Source of the DNA: Oscillospiraceae bacterium
GTDB lineage: Bacteria > Bacillota > Clostridia > Oscillospirales > CAG-272
Length of the DNA stretch: 32,550 nt
NCBI GenBank assembly: GCA_015063495.1
Contig: SVUB01000007.1
Coordinates: 1-32,550 of the forward strand
Direction of reading: 5' to 3'
This document shows, piece by piece, positions 8,706 to 17,562 of the stretch; within the stretch, counting starts at the first letter, position 1, and each line of letters starts with the position of its first letter. A program made the position numbers and the translations under genes. A model generated the notes under the pieces. It did not search any database. It was not told the DNA's origin and worked only from the letters and a program-made list of their open reading frames with translations.

Positions 8706-9086
8706 ATGGCTACAGAAAAGACAACCAAAATCCTTGACGAAATCAAGGAACTTACTATTCTTGAACTCGCTGATCTTGTAAAGGCTCTTGAGGAGGAATT
8801 CGGCGTATCTGCTGCTCCCGTTGCGGTTGCAGCTGCTCCCGGCGCTGCTGCTCCCGGTGCTGCTGCTGAGGAGAAGACTGAGTTCGACGTAGAGCTCACA
8901 TCCTTCGGTGCTAAGAAGCTCGACGTTATCAAGGTCGTTCGTGAGGCAACAGGTCTCGGCCTTAAGGAAGCTAAGGAACTCGTTGAGGGTGCTCCTAAGG
9001 TTCTTAAGGAAGGCGTTTCCAAGGACGAAGCAGAGTCTCTTAAGAAGGTTCTCGAAGAGGCTGGCGCAACAGTTACTATCAAGTAA
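8706..9086 (+). CDS. rplL: 50S ribosomal protein L7/L12
   Basis: [30 protein letters not shown]...[49 protein letters not shown]; Ala/Pro hinge. Confidence 0.97.
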   Translation: MATEKTTKILDEIKELTILELADLVKALEEEFGVSAAPVAVAAAPGAAAPGAAAEEKTEFDVELTSFGAKKLDVIKVVREATGLGLKEAKELVEGAPKVLKEGVSKDEAESLKKVLEEAGATVTIK

Positions 9087-9120
9087 TTTAGAAATTACGT
9101 ATTTTACTTGCTGTACATCA

Positions 9121-9150
9121 AAGGCTATCGCATAAGCGATAGCCTTTTTT
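9121..9150 (+). terminator. Rho-independent terminator after rplL
   Basis: AAGGCTATCGC-ATAA-GCGATAGCCTTTTTT. Confidence 0.9.
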
Positions 9151-9154
9151 GTCT

Positions 9155-11341
9155 TTACATATTTCCTTTAAGATCAAAAAGATCTTTTACTTCTCCGAGA
9201 AGCTCCGGGAACCGTAAAAGCTCCGGGTCGGAAGCGAGAAGTGCTCTGGCAGACGTAAATGCAGACGTAAACAGGTCTCCGTCTGTGCACATATCCGCAA
9301 GGCGGAATCGAAGTCCACCGCTCTGGCGTATCCCACCACCCGACGAGTTCTGGAGAAAATCACCCGGACCTCTTATTGCGAGATCTTTTTCCGCAATGGC
9401 GAAGCCGTCATACATATTTTTCATCGTGTCGAGTCTTGCTCTTGCTTTTTCTCCGTCACTGTCGGAGACGAGGACACAGTAGCTCTTTCTCTCTCCTCTG
9501 CCTACACGCCCTCTTAACTGGTGGAGCTGTGAGAGACCGAAGCGTTCTGCGTTTTCAACTATCATAAGGCAGGCGTTAGGCACGTTTACGCCGACCTCAA
9601 TTACTGTGGTCGAGACGAGAACGTCTATTTTGCCTGCGGAAAAGTCGGCCATGACCAAATCCTTTTCCTGTGCCTTCATTTTTCCGTGAACAAAAGCAAT
9701 ATTAAGTGATGGGAAGCGCTCCGATAGCTCGCCTGCATATTTTACCGCACTTTTAAGCGGTGGGGAGCATTTATTAGGGGGATCAAAGTCTATGGTAAGC
9801 TCGTCTCCGATCGCAATTCCGTCAAGAGTAATGTCGCCCTCGTTTTCATCGTCCTGTTCCTTTTCCTCAACTGCGGGGCAGACGATATACACCTGACCGC
9901 CCTCGCCGGTCTGTTTTTCAATAAAGGAAAGAAGACGTTCTCTGTAGCTCTCGTTGACAGCAAAGGTGTCTACTCTTTGCCTGCCCGGGGGCATTTCGTC
10001 TATTAAGGAGATGTCAAGATCGCCGTAAAGGGTGAGAGCAAGAGAGCGGGGAATAGGTGTGGCGCTCATTACGAGCATGTGGGCGTGCTTGCCCTTTTCT
10101 GTGAGGGCAGAGCGTTGCTTGACGCCGAAACGGTGCTGCTCGTCTGTTATAACCAGCCCAAGATCCGAAAATTCTACGCCCTCGCTTATAAGTGCGTGAG
10201 TTCCGATGACGATGTCGGTGCGGTTCTCTGCATTTTTTTCGGATAGGGAAGCGTATATTTTTCGTTTTTCTGCGGCGGTGGTCGAACCTGTCAGGAGTGA
10301 TACCTTTATGCCCAGCTCTCTGAATAAGGGCTCAAGATCGTTAAAATGCTGCGTGGCAAGTATCTCGGTCGGGGCCATAAGTGCCGCCTGCTTTCCGCTC
10401 TGTATAGCTATGAGCATAGCGGCGGCTGCACATACTGTCTTTCCCGAACCTACGTCACCGACGAGTATTCTCTGCATCGGCACGTCTTTTGCCATATCCT
10501 TTTCTATTTCACCTATTGCACGTATCTGTGCGCCCGTCAGGCTGTACGGAAGAAGTGAAATAAGGGGTGATATATCACCCTCAAGAATGGGTGCTGTGCC
10601 CTCTTTTGAGTGCCTTCTTCCCGCTATCGAGAGCCCGAGGGCAAAAAGGAAAAACTCCTCGAATATAAGTCTCTTTTTTGCCGCTGCGAGTGCGGAGAGC
10701 GAGGTGGGGGCGTGAATATTCTTTAGCGCAAAGCTCCTTGTGGAAAGCTCATTTTCGACAAGTACCTCTGCAGGGATCGGATCAGCGTAGGAGCCTGAGA
10801 GATACAAATCAAGAGCGTCTTCTGTCAGCTTTGAAACTATATTTTGAGTAAGTGGGGAAGTGAGAGGGTATATCGGGACGAGCGGAGGGAGTGCCTCCGG
10901 CGCTGCTCCGGCAAATTCTGCTATCGGAGAGGACAGAGAAAAGCTATCCTTTCCCGACGCTCTGCTTTTCCGCTCTACTTTTCCGTAAAAACGGAAAACG
11001 TCGCCGACGCTGAACTTATCTGCAAGATAATCCTGATTAAAATAGGTTATCTCGGCAGTTCCGCTCTCGTCGTATGCTCTGAATTTGAGCAGGGACATTC
11101 CCCGCCTTATAAGAGCCTTCTTCGGAGCGGTTGCGATAACGAGCAGAAGCGCACTTTTTTCACCGTCCCCGGTATCTGAGAGAAGCTTTATATCTCCTCT
11201 GTTCTGGTATGAACGTGGATAGAGTCGCAGGAGTTCGTCGACCTTATTTATACCCATGCGTGAGAGAGCCGCAGCTCTTGCAGGGCCTACGTTTTTCAGC
11301 TTTGTTACGGGGATATCCTTTATGGGCATAGCGGCTTTCAC
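9155..11341 (-). CDS. recG: ATP-dependent DNA helicase RecG
   Basis: VTKLKNVGPARAAALSRMGI; GDVGSGKTVCAAAAM; DEQHRFGVKQR; MSATPIPRSLALTLYGDLD; GRVGRG. Confidence 0.96.
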   Translation of the reverse strand: MKAAMPIKDIPVTKLKNVGPARAAALSRMGINKVDELLRLYPRSYQNRGDIKLLSDTGDGEKSALLLVIATAPKKALIRRGMSLLKFRAYDESGTAEITYFNQDYLADKFSVGDVFRFYGKVERKSRASGKDSFSLSSPIAEFAGAAPEALPPLVPIYPLTSPLTQNIVSKLTEDALDLYLSGSYADPIPAEVLVENELSTRSFALKNIHAPTSLSALAAAKKRLIFEEFFLFALGLSIAGRRHSKEGTAPILEGDISPLISLLPYSLTGAQIRAIGEIEKDMAKDVPMQRILVGDVGSGKTVCAAAAMLIAIQSGKQAALMAPTEILATQHFNDLEPLFRELGIKVSLLTGSTTAAEKRKIYASLSEKNAENRTDIVIGTHALISEGVEFSDLGLVITDEQHRFGVKQRSALTEKGKHAHMLVMSATPIPRSLALTLYGDLDISLIDEMPPGRQRVDTFAVNESYRERLLSFIEKQTGEGGQVYIVCPAVEEKEQDDENEGDITLDGIAIGDELTIDFDPPNKCSPPLKSAVKYAGELSERFPSLNIAFVHGKMKAQEKDLVMADFSAGKIDVLVSTTVIEVGVNVPNACLMIVENAERFGLSQLHQLRGRVGRGERKSYCVLVSDSDGEKARARLDTMKNMYDGFAIAEKDLAIRGPGDFLQNSSGGGIRQSGGLRFRLADMCTDGDLFTSAFTSARALLASDPELLRFPELLGEVKDLFDLKGNM

Positions 11342-11350
11342 CTCACCTTC

Positions 11351-13672
11351 TTAAAGCTTAACTACGTTTGCATCTACCATTCCCGACTCACGTGTGTGGC
11401 AGGAGAAGAGTAGGCACTGTGTTCCGTCAGCACAGTATTTTGAGAGCATATTAAGTACCGCTGCGGCACGCTTATCATCTATCTGCGAGAGCACCTCGTC
11501 AAGAAGCATCGGTGGGCGCTCACCTCGGTAGAGGACCGAGATAAGAGCAAGGCGCACAGAAAGATAAGCTGCGTCGCGGGTTCCCGCACTTAATGCTTCT
11601 ATCGGGCGTGTTATACCGCCTGCATTTACGGTTATCGTGAAATCGGGGGAGATCCCAAGCTCGGTATATTTGCCGTCCGTGAGAATACCCATTATCTCAC
11701 CTGCGTGTGCACGAAGTCGGGGTGTTACGTTTCTCCTCATCGATTCCGATGCCTCTTTTATTGTATCAAAGGCAAGGGTCAGCGCATCGTGTGCATATAT
11801 TTCTTCATTAAGGCGTTTGCGTGTGTTATCGAGAAGTGCTTCAACCTTCAGGGGATTTTCAGCAGTCGCACGCAGACCTATCAGCTCTCTGTCGTAAAAA
11901 TATTTTTTCTGCTCTGCCGTCTCTGTCTTCGAGCGCAGGAAATCGTATTCTCTGCGAAGCATGGTTACGTTCGTTTCCGAGAGCTTTTTTAGCAGCTCGG
12001 GGGTGAGAGATTCACTTAGCTCTTTCTCATCAAGCTCTGTCGTCTCTTTTTCTCTTTCTTCGAGAAGTGCCTTGTATTTCGCAAGGTCCTTTTCAAGCTC
12101 GCCAAGCTCTGCTGATATCTCGGATGAATCTTTTATGACCTCGGCACAAATCGAGGATATCTGATTTGGTGAGAGAGTGATATCGGGCTCCTTTCCGACT
12201 GTGCTGAGAAGACGGAAAAGTCTTTGGCGGCTTTCCCCAAGGCGCATATCCGAGAGGGCAAGCTCCTTCTTTGCGTTGTCAATTATGTTTCTTGCGTCAT
12301 TTTCCACTCTGTCCGCTTCAATACATTCACCGAGATATGAGTAGAGTTCTTCTGCGCTGACGTCATTTGTGAGTGAAAACGTATCCTTTATCTTCTTTTC
12401 TTTCCCCGCGCCTGCGTGTGAACGTGTAAAACAGAATACCGCCACACCTATAAGGAGCGCTGTTGCCGATATAAGAACAGACGAAACAACGCCTTTTGCA
12501 AGGAAAGAAAGGAATGAAGGCAGAGTAATGGGGAGAACTGAGAGAGCAATAAGAGCAGAGCTTAAGAGCGCAAGGATAAGGAATATTATTCCCAGCGCCT
12601 TACTGCTTTCTCTCGTTTTCTTTGCTTTTTTATACTCTGCACATATGACGTCTCTGCCGCCAAGCTCCTCTATATCGAAAACAAATCTCGATTTTTCATT
12701 ATTATGGGGGATTATGCTTTCGGCATCGTTCAGCGCCGCTTTTTTTGAGGTAAAATCTGCGGAAAGAGTCGCAAAATCCTTTTCTGCGAGAGCAAGCTCT
12801 CTAAGATAATCGGAGCTTGGTATAAATCCGCCGTGGCAACGCTCATTCTTGATTCTTAAGATGTCTTTTTCAATAGCCTCGGTGCGTGCTCGTGCACTTT
12901 TCATGCTCTCGATTTTTATAAGGAGCTGACGGCGGTCGTGTGCGTCGCAAAGAATCTTTGATTCTGCGAGCCGTGCACGGCTGTCCGAGCAGAGCTTTAC
13001 GAGATTCTCATAAGAGGACTCGTATTCCATTATCCTGCCTGATTTCTGCTTTGCATCCTCAAGACGTGTCTCAAGAGCTTCCTTTTTCAGAGTAAGCTCG
13101 TAGATAGAGCCACCCTTTTTCGTTTTGTGAAGAAGTTTTCTGCGCACGGAGTCTATTTTCGATGAAGCTTTTTCGGTGTCGAGAGTTTCATCGGCGGAAA
13201 TGAGCAGATTTTCTATCGCACCCGAAAGCTCTGCACCGTCAAGGCTTGTACAGCCGAGCTGTTTTACGCAAGCAGAGCTCTCAAAAACCGAGAGTGGAGC
13301 ACCGAGAAAAAGCTCACCGGGAATCTCGCCCTTATGTACCGGCGCACCGTCCGAAAGCCTTATAATATTCAGCTTTTCACCTCTGACGCCGTCTCTGGCG
13401 CTTCTCTCTATTCTGTAATCGCCGTCAGAAAGGCGCACGGTCATGCTTCCCGCCGCAACGCCGTTATCCCAGGAAAAGCTGCGTTCCTTTTCGGTTACGA
13501 CCTCGCCCGAGGAGCGTCTCGGAAGTCCGTAGAGCATAAATTTTATAAACGAAAGGAGCGTGCTTTTTCCCGATTCGTTCTCACCCTCAATTATGTTAAG
13601 TCCTGCGGTGAGGTCAAAGCTTCTGTTTTTCATCGAGGCGTATTCTATTACGTTAAGACTTAGTATCTGCAT
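11351..13672 (-). CDS. AAA family ATPase, YhaN/SbcC-like SMC-type repair ATPase
   Basis: N-terminal LTAGLNIIEGENESGKSTLLSFIKFMLYG (Walker A), coiled-coil and TM centre, C-terminal LSAGTRDAAYLSVRLAL...PPMLLDEVLSQIDDKR (signature and Walker B). Confidence 0.88.
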   Translation of the reverse strand: MQILSLNVIEYASMKNRSFDLTAGLNIIEGENESGKSTLLSFIKFMLYGLPRRSSGEVVTEKERSFSWDNGVAAGSMTVRLSDGDYRIERSARDGVRGEKLNIIRLSDGAPVHKGEIPGELFLGAPLSVFESSACVKQLGCTSLDGAELSGAIENLLISADETLDTEKASSKIDSVRRKLLHKTKKGGSIYELTLKKEALETRLEDAKQKSGRIMEYESSYENLVKLCSDSRARLAESKILCDAHDRRQLLIKIESMKSARARTEAIEKDILRIKNERCHGGFIPSSDYLRELALAEKDFATLSADFTSKKAALNDAESIIPHNNEKSRFVFDIEELGGRDVICAEYKKAKKTRESSKALGIIFLILALLSSALIALSVLPITLPSFLSFLAKGVVSSVLISATALLIGVAVFCFTRSHAGAGKEKKIKDTFSLTNDVSAEELYSYLGECIEADRVENDARNIIDNAKKELALSDMRLGESRQRLFRLLSTVGKEPDITLSPNQISSICAEVIKDSSEISAELGELEKDLAKYKALLEEREKETTELDEKELSESLTPELLKKLSETNVTMLRREYDFLRSKTETAEQKKYFYDRELIGLRATAENPLKVEALLDNTRKRLNEEIYAHDALTLAFDTIKEASESMRRNVTPRLRAHAGEIMGILTDGKYTELGISPDFTITVNAGGITRPIEALSAGTRDAAYLSVRLALISVLYRGERPPMLLDEVLSQIDDKRAAAVLNMLSKYCADGTQCLLFSCHTRESGMVDANVVKL

Positions 13673-13674
13673 CC

Positions 13675-14835
13675 TTACGCCTCTCCTTCGTTTTCGTTTT
13701 CATATGGAAGGAATACCGAGATATCCCGTCCCTCAAGTGCGGCAATTCCTATTCTGAGCGCTGTTACCGCTACCGCACGCTCACGCTCGTCGCCTGAGGT
13801 GAGCTTATCCTCAAGTGCTCTGTAAAATTCGCCCTTGAGAGTTGAATCCTTACGCAGGAGCGCATAGCTTCCCTCGGGTGAGGTCTTGTCCTTTATTTCG
13901 AGATAGTCAAGCGCATTCGCAAACCTCTTTCGCAGCTCTGTGACGTTCGGCCTGTAATCTCCGTCTGTCACACCCTCAAGGACTATTCTTAAGGCTGTAT
14001 TTTTACCGAATCCAGTGCCGGGAAGGGTGTTCTCGATAATATCCGCAACCTCTGCGTCACTTCTTGCACCCATAAGAGTTATTGGGAGGATCTCAAAGCT
14101 GTATGAAGAAAAGCTGAGCTTTTCTATGCTTATTTTTGCCTTTTCACCCGTCTCAAAGATAGTTACCGAGAGAGCACCGCCCTTTCCGATCTCGTCAAAG
14201 GCACGTCCCTCACCAAAGCCTGAATAAGCGCAGGCGCATCCATCCGTTGTAAAATGGTCGGGTGCCTTATGCACGTGACCGAGAGCGGCATAAGTAAAAC
14301 CTGCCGATTCAATATCGGAAAACGACATCGGTGCATAAGGTGTGAGGGGGGTATTTATCTCGGTGTGGGCACAGAGAAGATTTATTTTATCGGGCTCGGT
14401 AGCTACTCCCGCAAGGGGAGAGCTTCTGTAAAGAGAATCGGTAAAGGCATAGCCGTAAACGCTGACTCCGAGCTTGCCTATATCCACCTTTTCCACACTT
14501 TCAGAGCTGAAAACGTGCACATTGTCCGTAAAGCTTATGCAGGCATAGGGACTTGCTCTGTGATATGGGTCGTGATTTCCCGGCGAGATAAATACGGGGC
14601 ACTCAAGTGAGGCAAGCTCACTGCGGAGCATATTTGCGGTCTCGTTCGTTACGTACCCATCTTCAAAAAGGTCACCGGGAATGAGAACGATATCGTATCC
14701 CGTCTCTCTTACGTGTCGCATCATACGTAAAAAAACGTCTCTTAGCCTTTTTCTGCCTTCTTCACTGCGCTTTATGTCGCCCCCTGCAAACGGGCTGTCG
14801 AGATGAAGGTCGGCAAAATGGAAGATCTTTATCAT
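13675..14835 (-). CDS. Metallophosphoesterase / DNA repair exonuclease, YhaO/SbcD-like
   Basis: MIKIFHFADLHLDSPF; VLIPGDLFEDGYV; ISPGNHDPYH; ALGHVHK: Mre11/SbcD phosphoesterase motifs. Confidence 0.9.
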   Translation of the reverse strand: MIKIFHFADLHLDSPFAGGDIKRSEEGRKRLRDVFLRMMRHVRETGYDIVLIPGDLFEDGYVTNETANMLRSELASLECPVFISPGNHDPYHRASPYACISFTDNVHVFSSESVEKVDIGKLGVSVYGYAFTDSLYRSSPLAGVATEPDKINLLCAHTEINTPLTPYAPMSFSDIESAGFTYAALGHVHKAPDHFTTDGCACAYSGFGEGRAFDEIGKGGALSVTIFETGEKAKISIEKLSFSSYSFEILPITLMGARSDAEVADIIENTLPGTGFGKNTALRIVLEGVTDGDYRPNVTELRKRFANALDYLEIKDKTSPEGSYALLRKDSTLKGEFYRALEDKLTSGDERERAVAVTALRIGIAALEGRDISVFLPYENENEGEA

Positions 14836-14967
14836 AAAACACCTCTCGGAGCGAATTTCTTTATATACTTAATATATCATAAATATATAAAAATTGCAAG
14901 GAAATATTTTAAGCTCAATCTACTAATAGTGGAGACGAAAAGAAACTCTTAGCTTATAAATATTCTC

Positions 14968-14983
14968 AAAGTAGGTTTACTTT
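14968..14983. promoter_or_regulatory. Operator-like inverted repeat upstream of the XRE-PfkB gene
   Basis: AAAGTA-GGTT-TACTTT, perfect 6-bp arms, about 50 bp upstream of the ATG. Confidence 0.35.
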
Positions 14984-15029
14984 TTTTACGGAAGCGTATT
15001 TAATTAAGGTAAAGAACAGGAGGTGCGAT

Positions 15030-16249
15030 ATGAATTCTGTTGATTTTGGAAAAAAGATTTGTATGCTCAGAAAAAAGCAGGGGATGACACAGGCAGAGCT
15101 TGCCTCAAGGCTTAACGTCAGCGACAAGGCGATAAGCAAATGGGAAAGAGGAGCGGGTTTTCCCGAGATAACACAGCTTCCTATACTTTCCGACATTTTC
15201 GGCGTATCGGTCGACTATCTTATGAAGGGTAGCTCAAGGGGAATAGTTATCGCAGGTAACATACTCGTTGACGTCATCAATATGATAGACCGCTATCCGC
15301 AGAAGAATATGCTTGCGACAATACTTGAAACGCACAACGCAGTGGCGGAGCGGTGCCGAACACCATCATAGACCTTGCGGTTATTGACCCCGAGCTCTTT
15401 CTTTGTGCTGTGGGAAGAGTCGGCGGAGATGATCTCGGAAGATTCGTGGTTTCGCAGATGAAGAAATACGGCATTGACGTCAGCGGTGTCAAGGTATCTG
15501 CCGACTCGCCCACAAGCTACAGCAACGTAATGACCGAGGTCTCGACAGGCGAGCGTACGTTCTTTCATATGAGAGGATCGAATGCTGAATTTTCACAGGA
15601 CGATATAGATATCAATAATCTTGACTGTGAGATATTCCACGTAGGCTACATACTTCTTCTCGATGCACTCGATAAGGAGGACGAGGTATACGGCACTAAG
15701 ATGGCAAGACTTCTGCACGACGTTGCAGAGAGGGGAATAAAGACCTCTATCGACGTTGTCAGCGAGGAGGGCGACCGCTTTGCGACAAAGGTCATTCCGG
15801 CACTTAAATACTGCAGCTACGCAACGATGAACGAGATAGAGAGCGGTATGGTAACGGGACTTTCGCCCCGCAACGATGACGGCAGTCTGAATATTGCTAA
15901 TATTAAGTGTACCATGGAAAAATTCTTTGAGTACGGCGTTAAGGAGAAGGTCATTGTGCACTGCTCTGAGGCGGGATTTATACTTGACAAGAGCGGTGAG
16001 TTTACCGCAGTTCCCTCGCTTCAGCTTCCAAAGGGATATATAAAGGGAAGCGTGGGTGCAGGCGACGCATTTACCGCAGGATGTCTCTACGGACTTTACA
16101 AGGGATTTGACGACAAGCGCATCCTTGAATTTGCCTCGGGAGCGGCAGCTTGCAATCTTTCCGCAAAGGATTCCATCAGCGGAATGAAGTCACGTGCCGA
16201 CATAATGGATATGATAAAAACTCTTGACAGAAAAGAATTGAATTTTTAA
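15030..16249 (+). pseudogene. XRE-family HTH fused to PfkB carbohydrate kinase, broken by an apparent 1-nt deletion near 15343-15345
   Basis: ORF 15030-15371 encodes HTH (MTQAELASRLNVSDKAISKWERGAGFPEITQLPILSDIFGVSVDYLM) plus a kinase N-terminus (GIVIAGNILVDVINMIDRYP); ORF 15353-16249 continues as PfkB (AVGRVGGDDLG...KGSVGAGDAFTAG). Adding one G restores HNAVGGAVPNTIID. Confidence 0.85.
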
Positions 16250-16267
16250 CATAGGGAGGATAGTAAA

Positions 16268-16608
<341 letters not shown>

Positions 16609-16611
16609 AAA

Positions 16612-17448
16612 ATGCTGGTAAATCTTAATGACGTACTTCCGAAGGCAAGAGAGGGCGGCTATGCCGTAGGCCTTTTCAATACAACCGATTCCGATATGTT
16701 AGAGGGCGTTATCGCAGCAGCCGAGGAGACAAGATCTCCCGTTATCATAGGCACCGCAGAGGTCCTTCTCCCCTTTGGTGAGCTTGCACTTATCGCTCCT
16801 TCTATAATTGCAAGAGCAAAGGCAGCAAGCGTACCCGTTGTCGTTCACTATGACCACGGTCTTACCTTTGACCGCTGCATGGAGGCTCTTAAGCTTGGCT
16901 TTTCGAGCATTATGTTCGACGGCTCTGCAGGCGATTATGAGACAAATATTGCGCAGACACGTGAGGTAGTAAAGATAGCTCATTCCTTTGGCGCAAGCGT
17001 TGAGGGTGAGATAGGTCACGTCGGACAGGCAGACGCAGAGGACGGAAACGACGCTTCGCTTTACACCACTCCCGAGCAGGCTTGCAAGTACATAGCCGAC
17101 ACAGGCGTTGACGCACTTGCCATCGCTATCGGAACTGCTCACGGCGCTTATAAGAAGAAGCCGAAGCTTGATCTTGAGAGACTCCGTGAGATCAGAAAGG
17201 CGACAGATACTCCCCTTGTTCTTCACGGCGGATCGGGCCTTAGCGACGATGACTTCAGAAACGCAACAAGAGACGGCATTGCAAAGATGAATATCTTTAC
17301 CGACCTTTGCCTTGCAGGCTCGAGAGCAATGAAGGAAGCATCTGATAAGGGCATCGGATATCTTGAAGCAAGAAATATGAAGGTTGAGGCTATCAAAGAG
17401 GCAGCTATCGAGAAGATGAAGCTCTTTGGCTGTGCAGGCAAGGCCTAA
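16612..17448 (+). CDS. Class II fructose-bisphosphate/ketose-phosphate aldolase
   Basis: VPVVVHYDHGLTFD, SIMFDGSAGDYETNIAQTREVVKIAHSFGASVEGEIGHVGQ, AIAIGTAHGAYKKKPKL, VLHGGSGLSDDDFR: class II aldolase metal and phosphate motifs. Confidence 0.92.
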   Translation: MLVNLNDVLPKAREGGYAVGLFNTTDSDMLEGVIAAAEETRSPVIIGTAEVLLPFGELALIAPSIIARAKAASVPVVVHYDHGLTFDRCMEALKLGFSSIMFDGSAGDYETNIAQTREVVKIAHSFGASVEGEIGHVGQADAEDGNDASLYTTPEQACKYIADTGVDALAIAIGTAHGAYKKKPKLDLERLREIRKATDTPLVLHGGSGLSDDDFRNATRDGIAKMNIFTDLCLAGSRAMKEASDKGIGYLEARNMKVEAIKEAAIEKMKLFGCAGKA

Positions 17449-17455
17449 AATATTA

Positions 17456-17485
17456 AAAAGGTGCGCACCGCGGTGCGCACCTTTT
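17456..17485 (+). terminator. Rho-independent terminator of the sugar operon
   Basis: AAAAGGTGCGCACC-GC-GGTGCGCACCTTTT, perfect palindrome. Confidence 0.85.
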
Positions 17486-17501
17486 CATTTTACAAAATCT
17501 A

Positions 17502-17530
17502 TTGCAAAAAGGGTGAAAATGTGGTAAAAT
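17502..17530 (+). promoter_or_regulatory. Promoter of the GH26-like lipoprotein gene
   Basis: TTGCAA (17502-17507), 17-nt spacer, TAAAAT (17525-17530). Confidence 0.55.
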
Positions 17531-17562
17531 AAAGTGCCTAAATAAATGAAACGGAGGCTATT

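Noticed and set aside
8815-8875. GCTGCTCCCGG-type repeat in rplL
   Set aside because: This is the normal Ala/Pro/Gly-rich hinge of L7/L12, not a separate repeat element.
15338-15372. Programmed ribosomal frameshift in the XRE-PfkB gene
   Set aside because: No X-XXY-YYZ slippery heptamer at the junction (GCAGTGGCGGAG). A missing G restoring a family motif is simpler.
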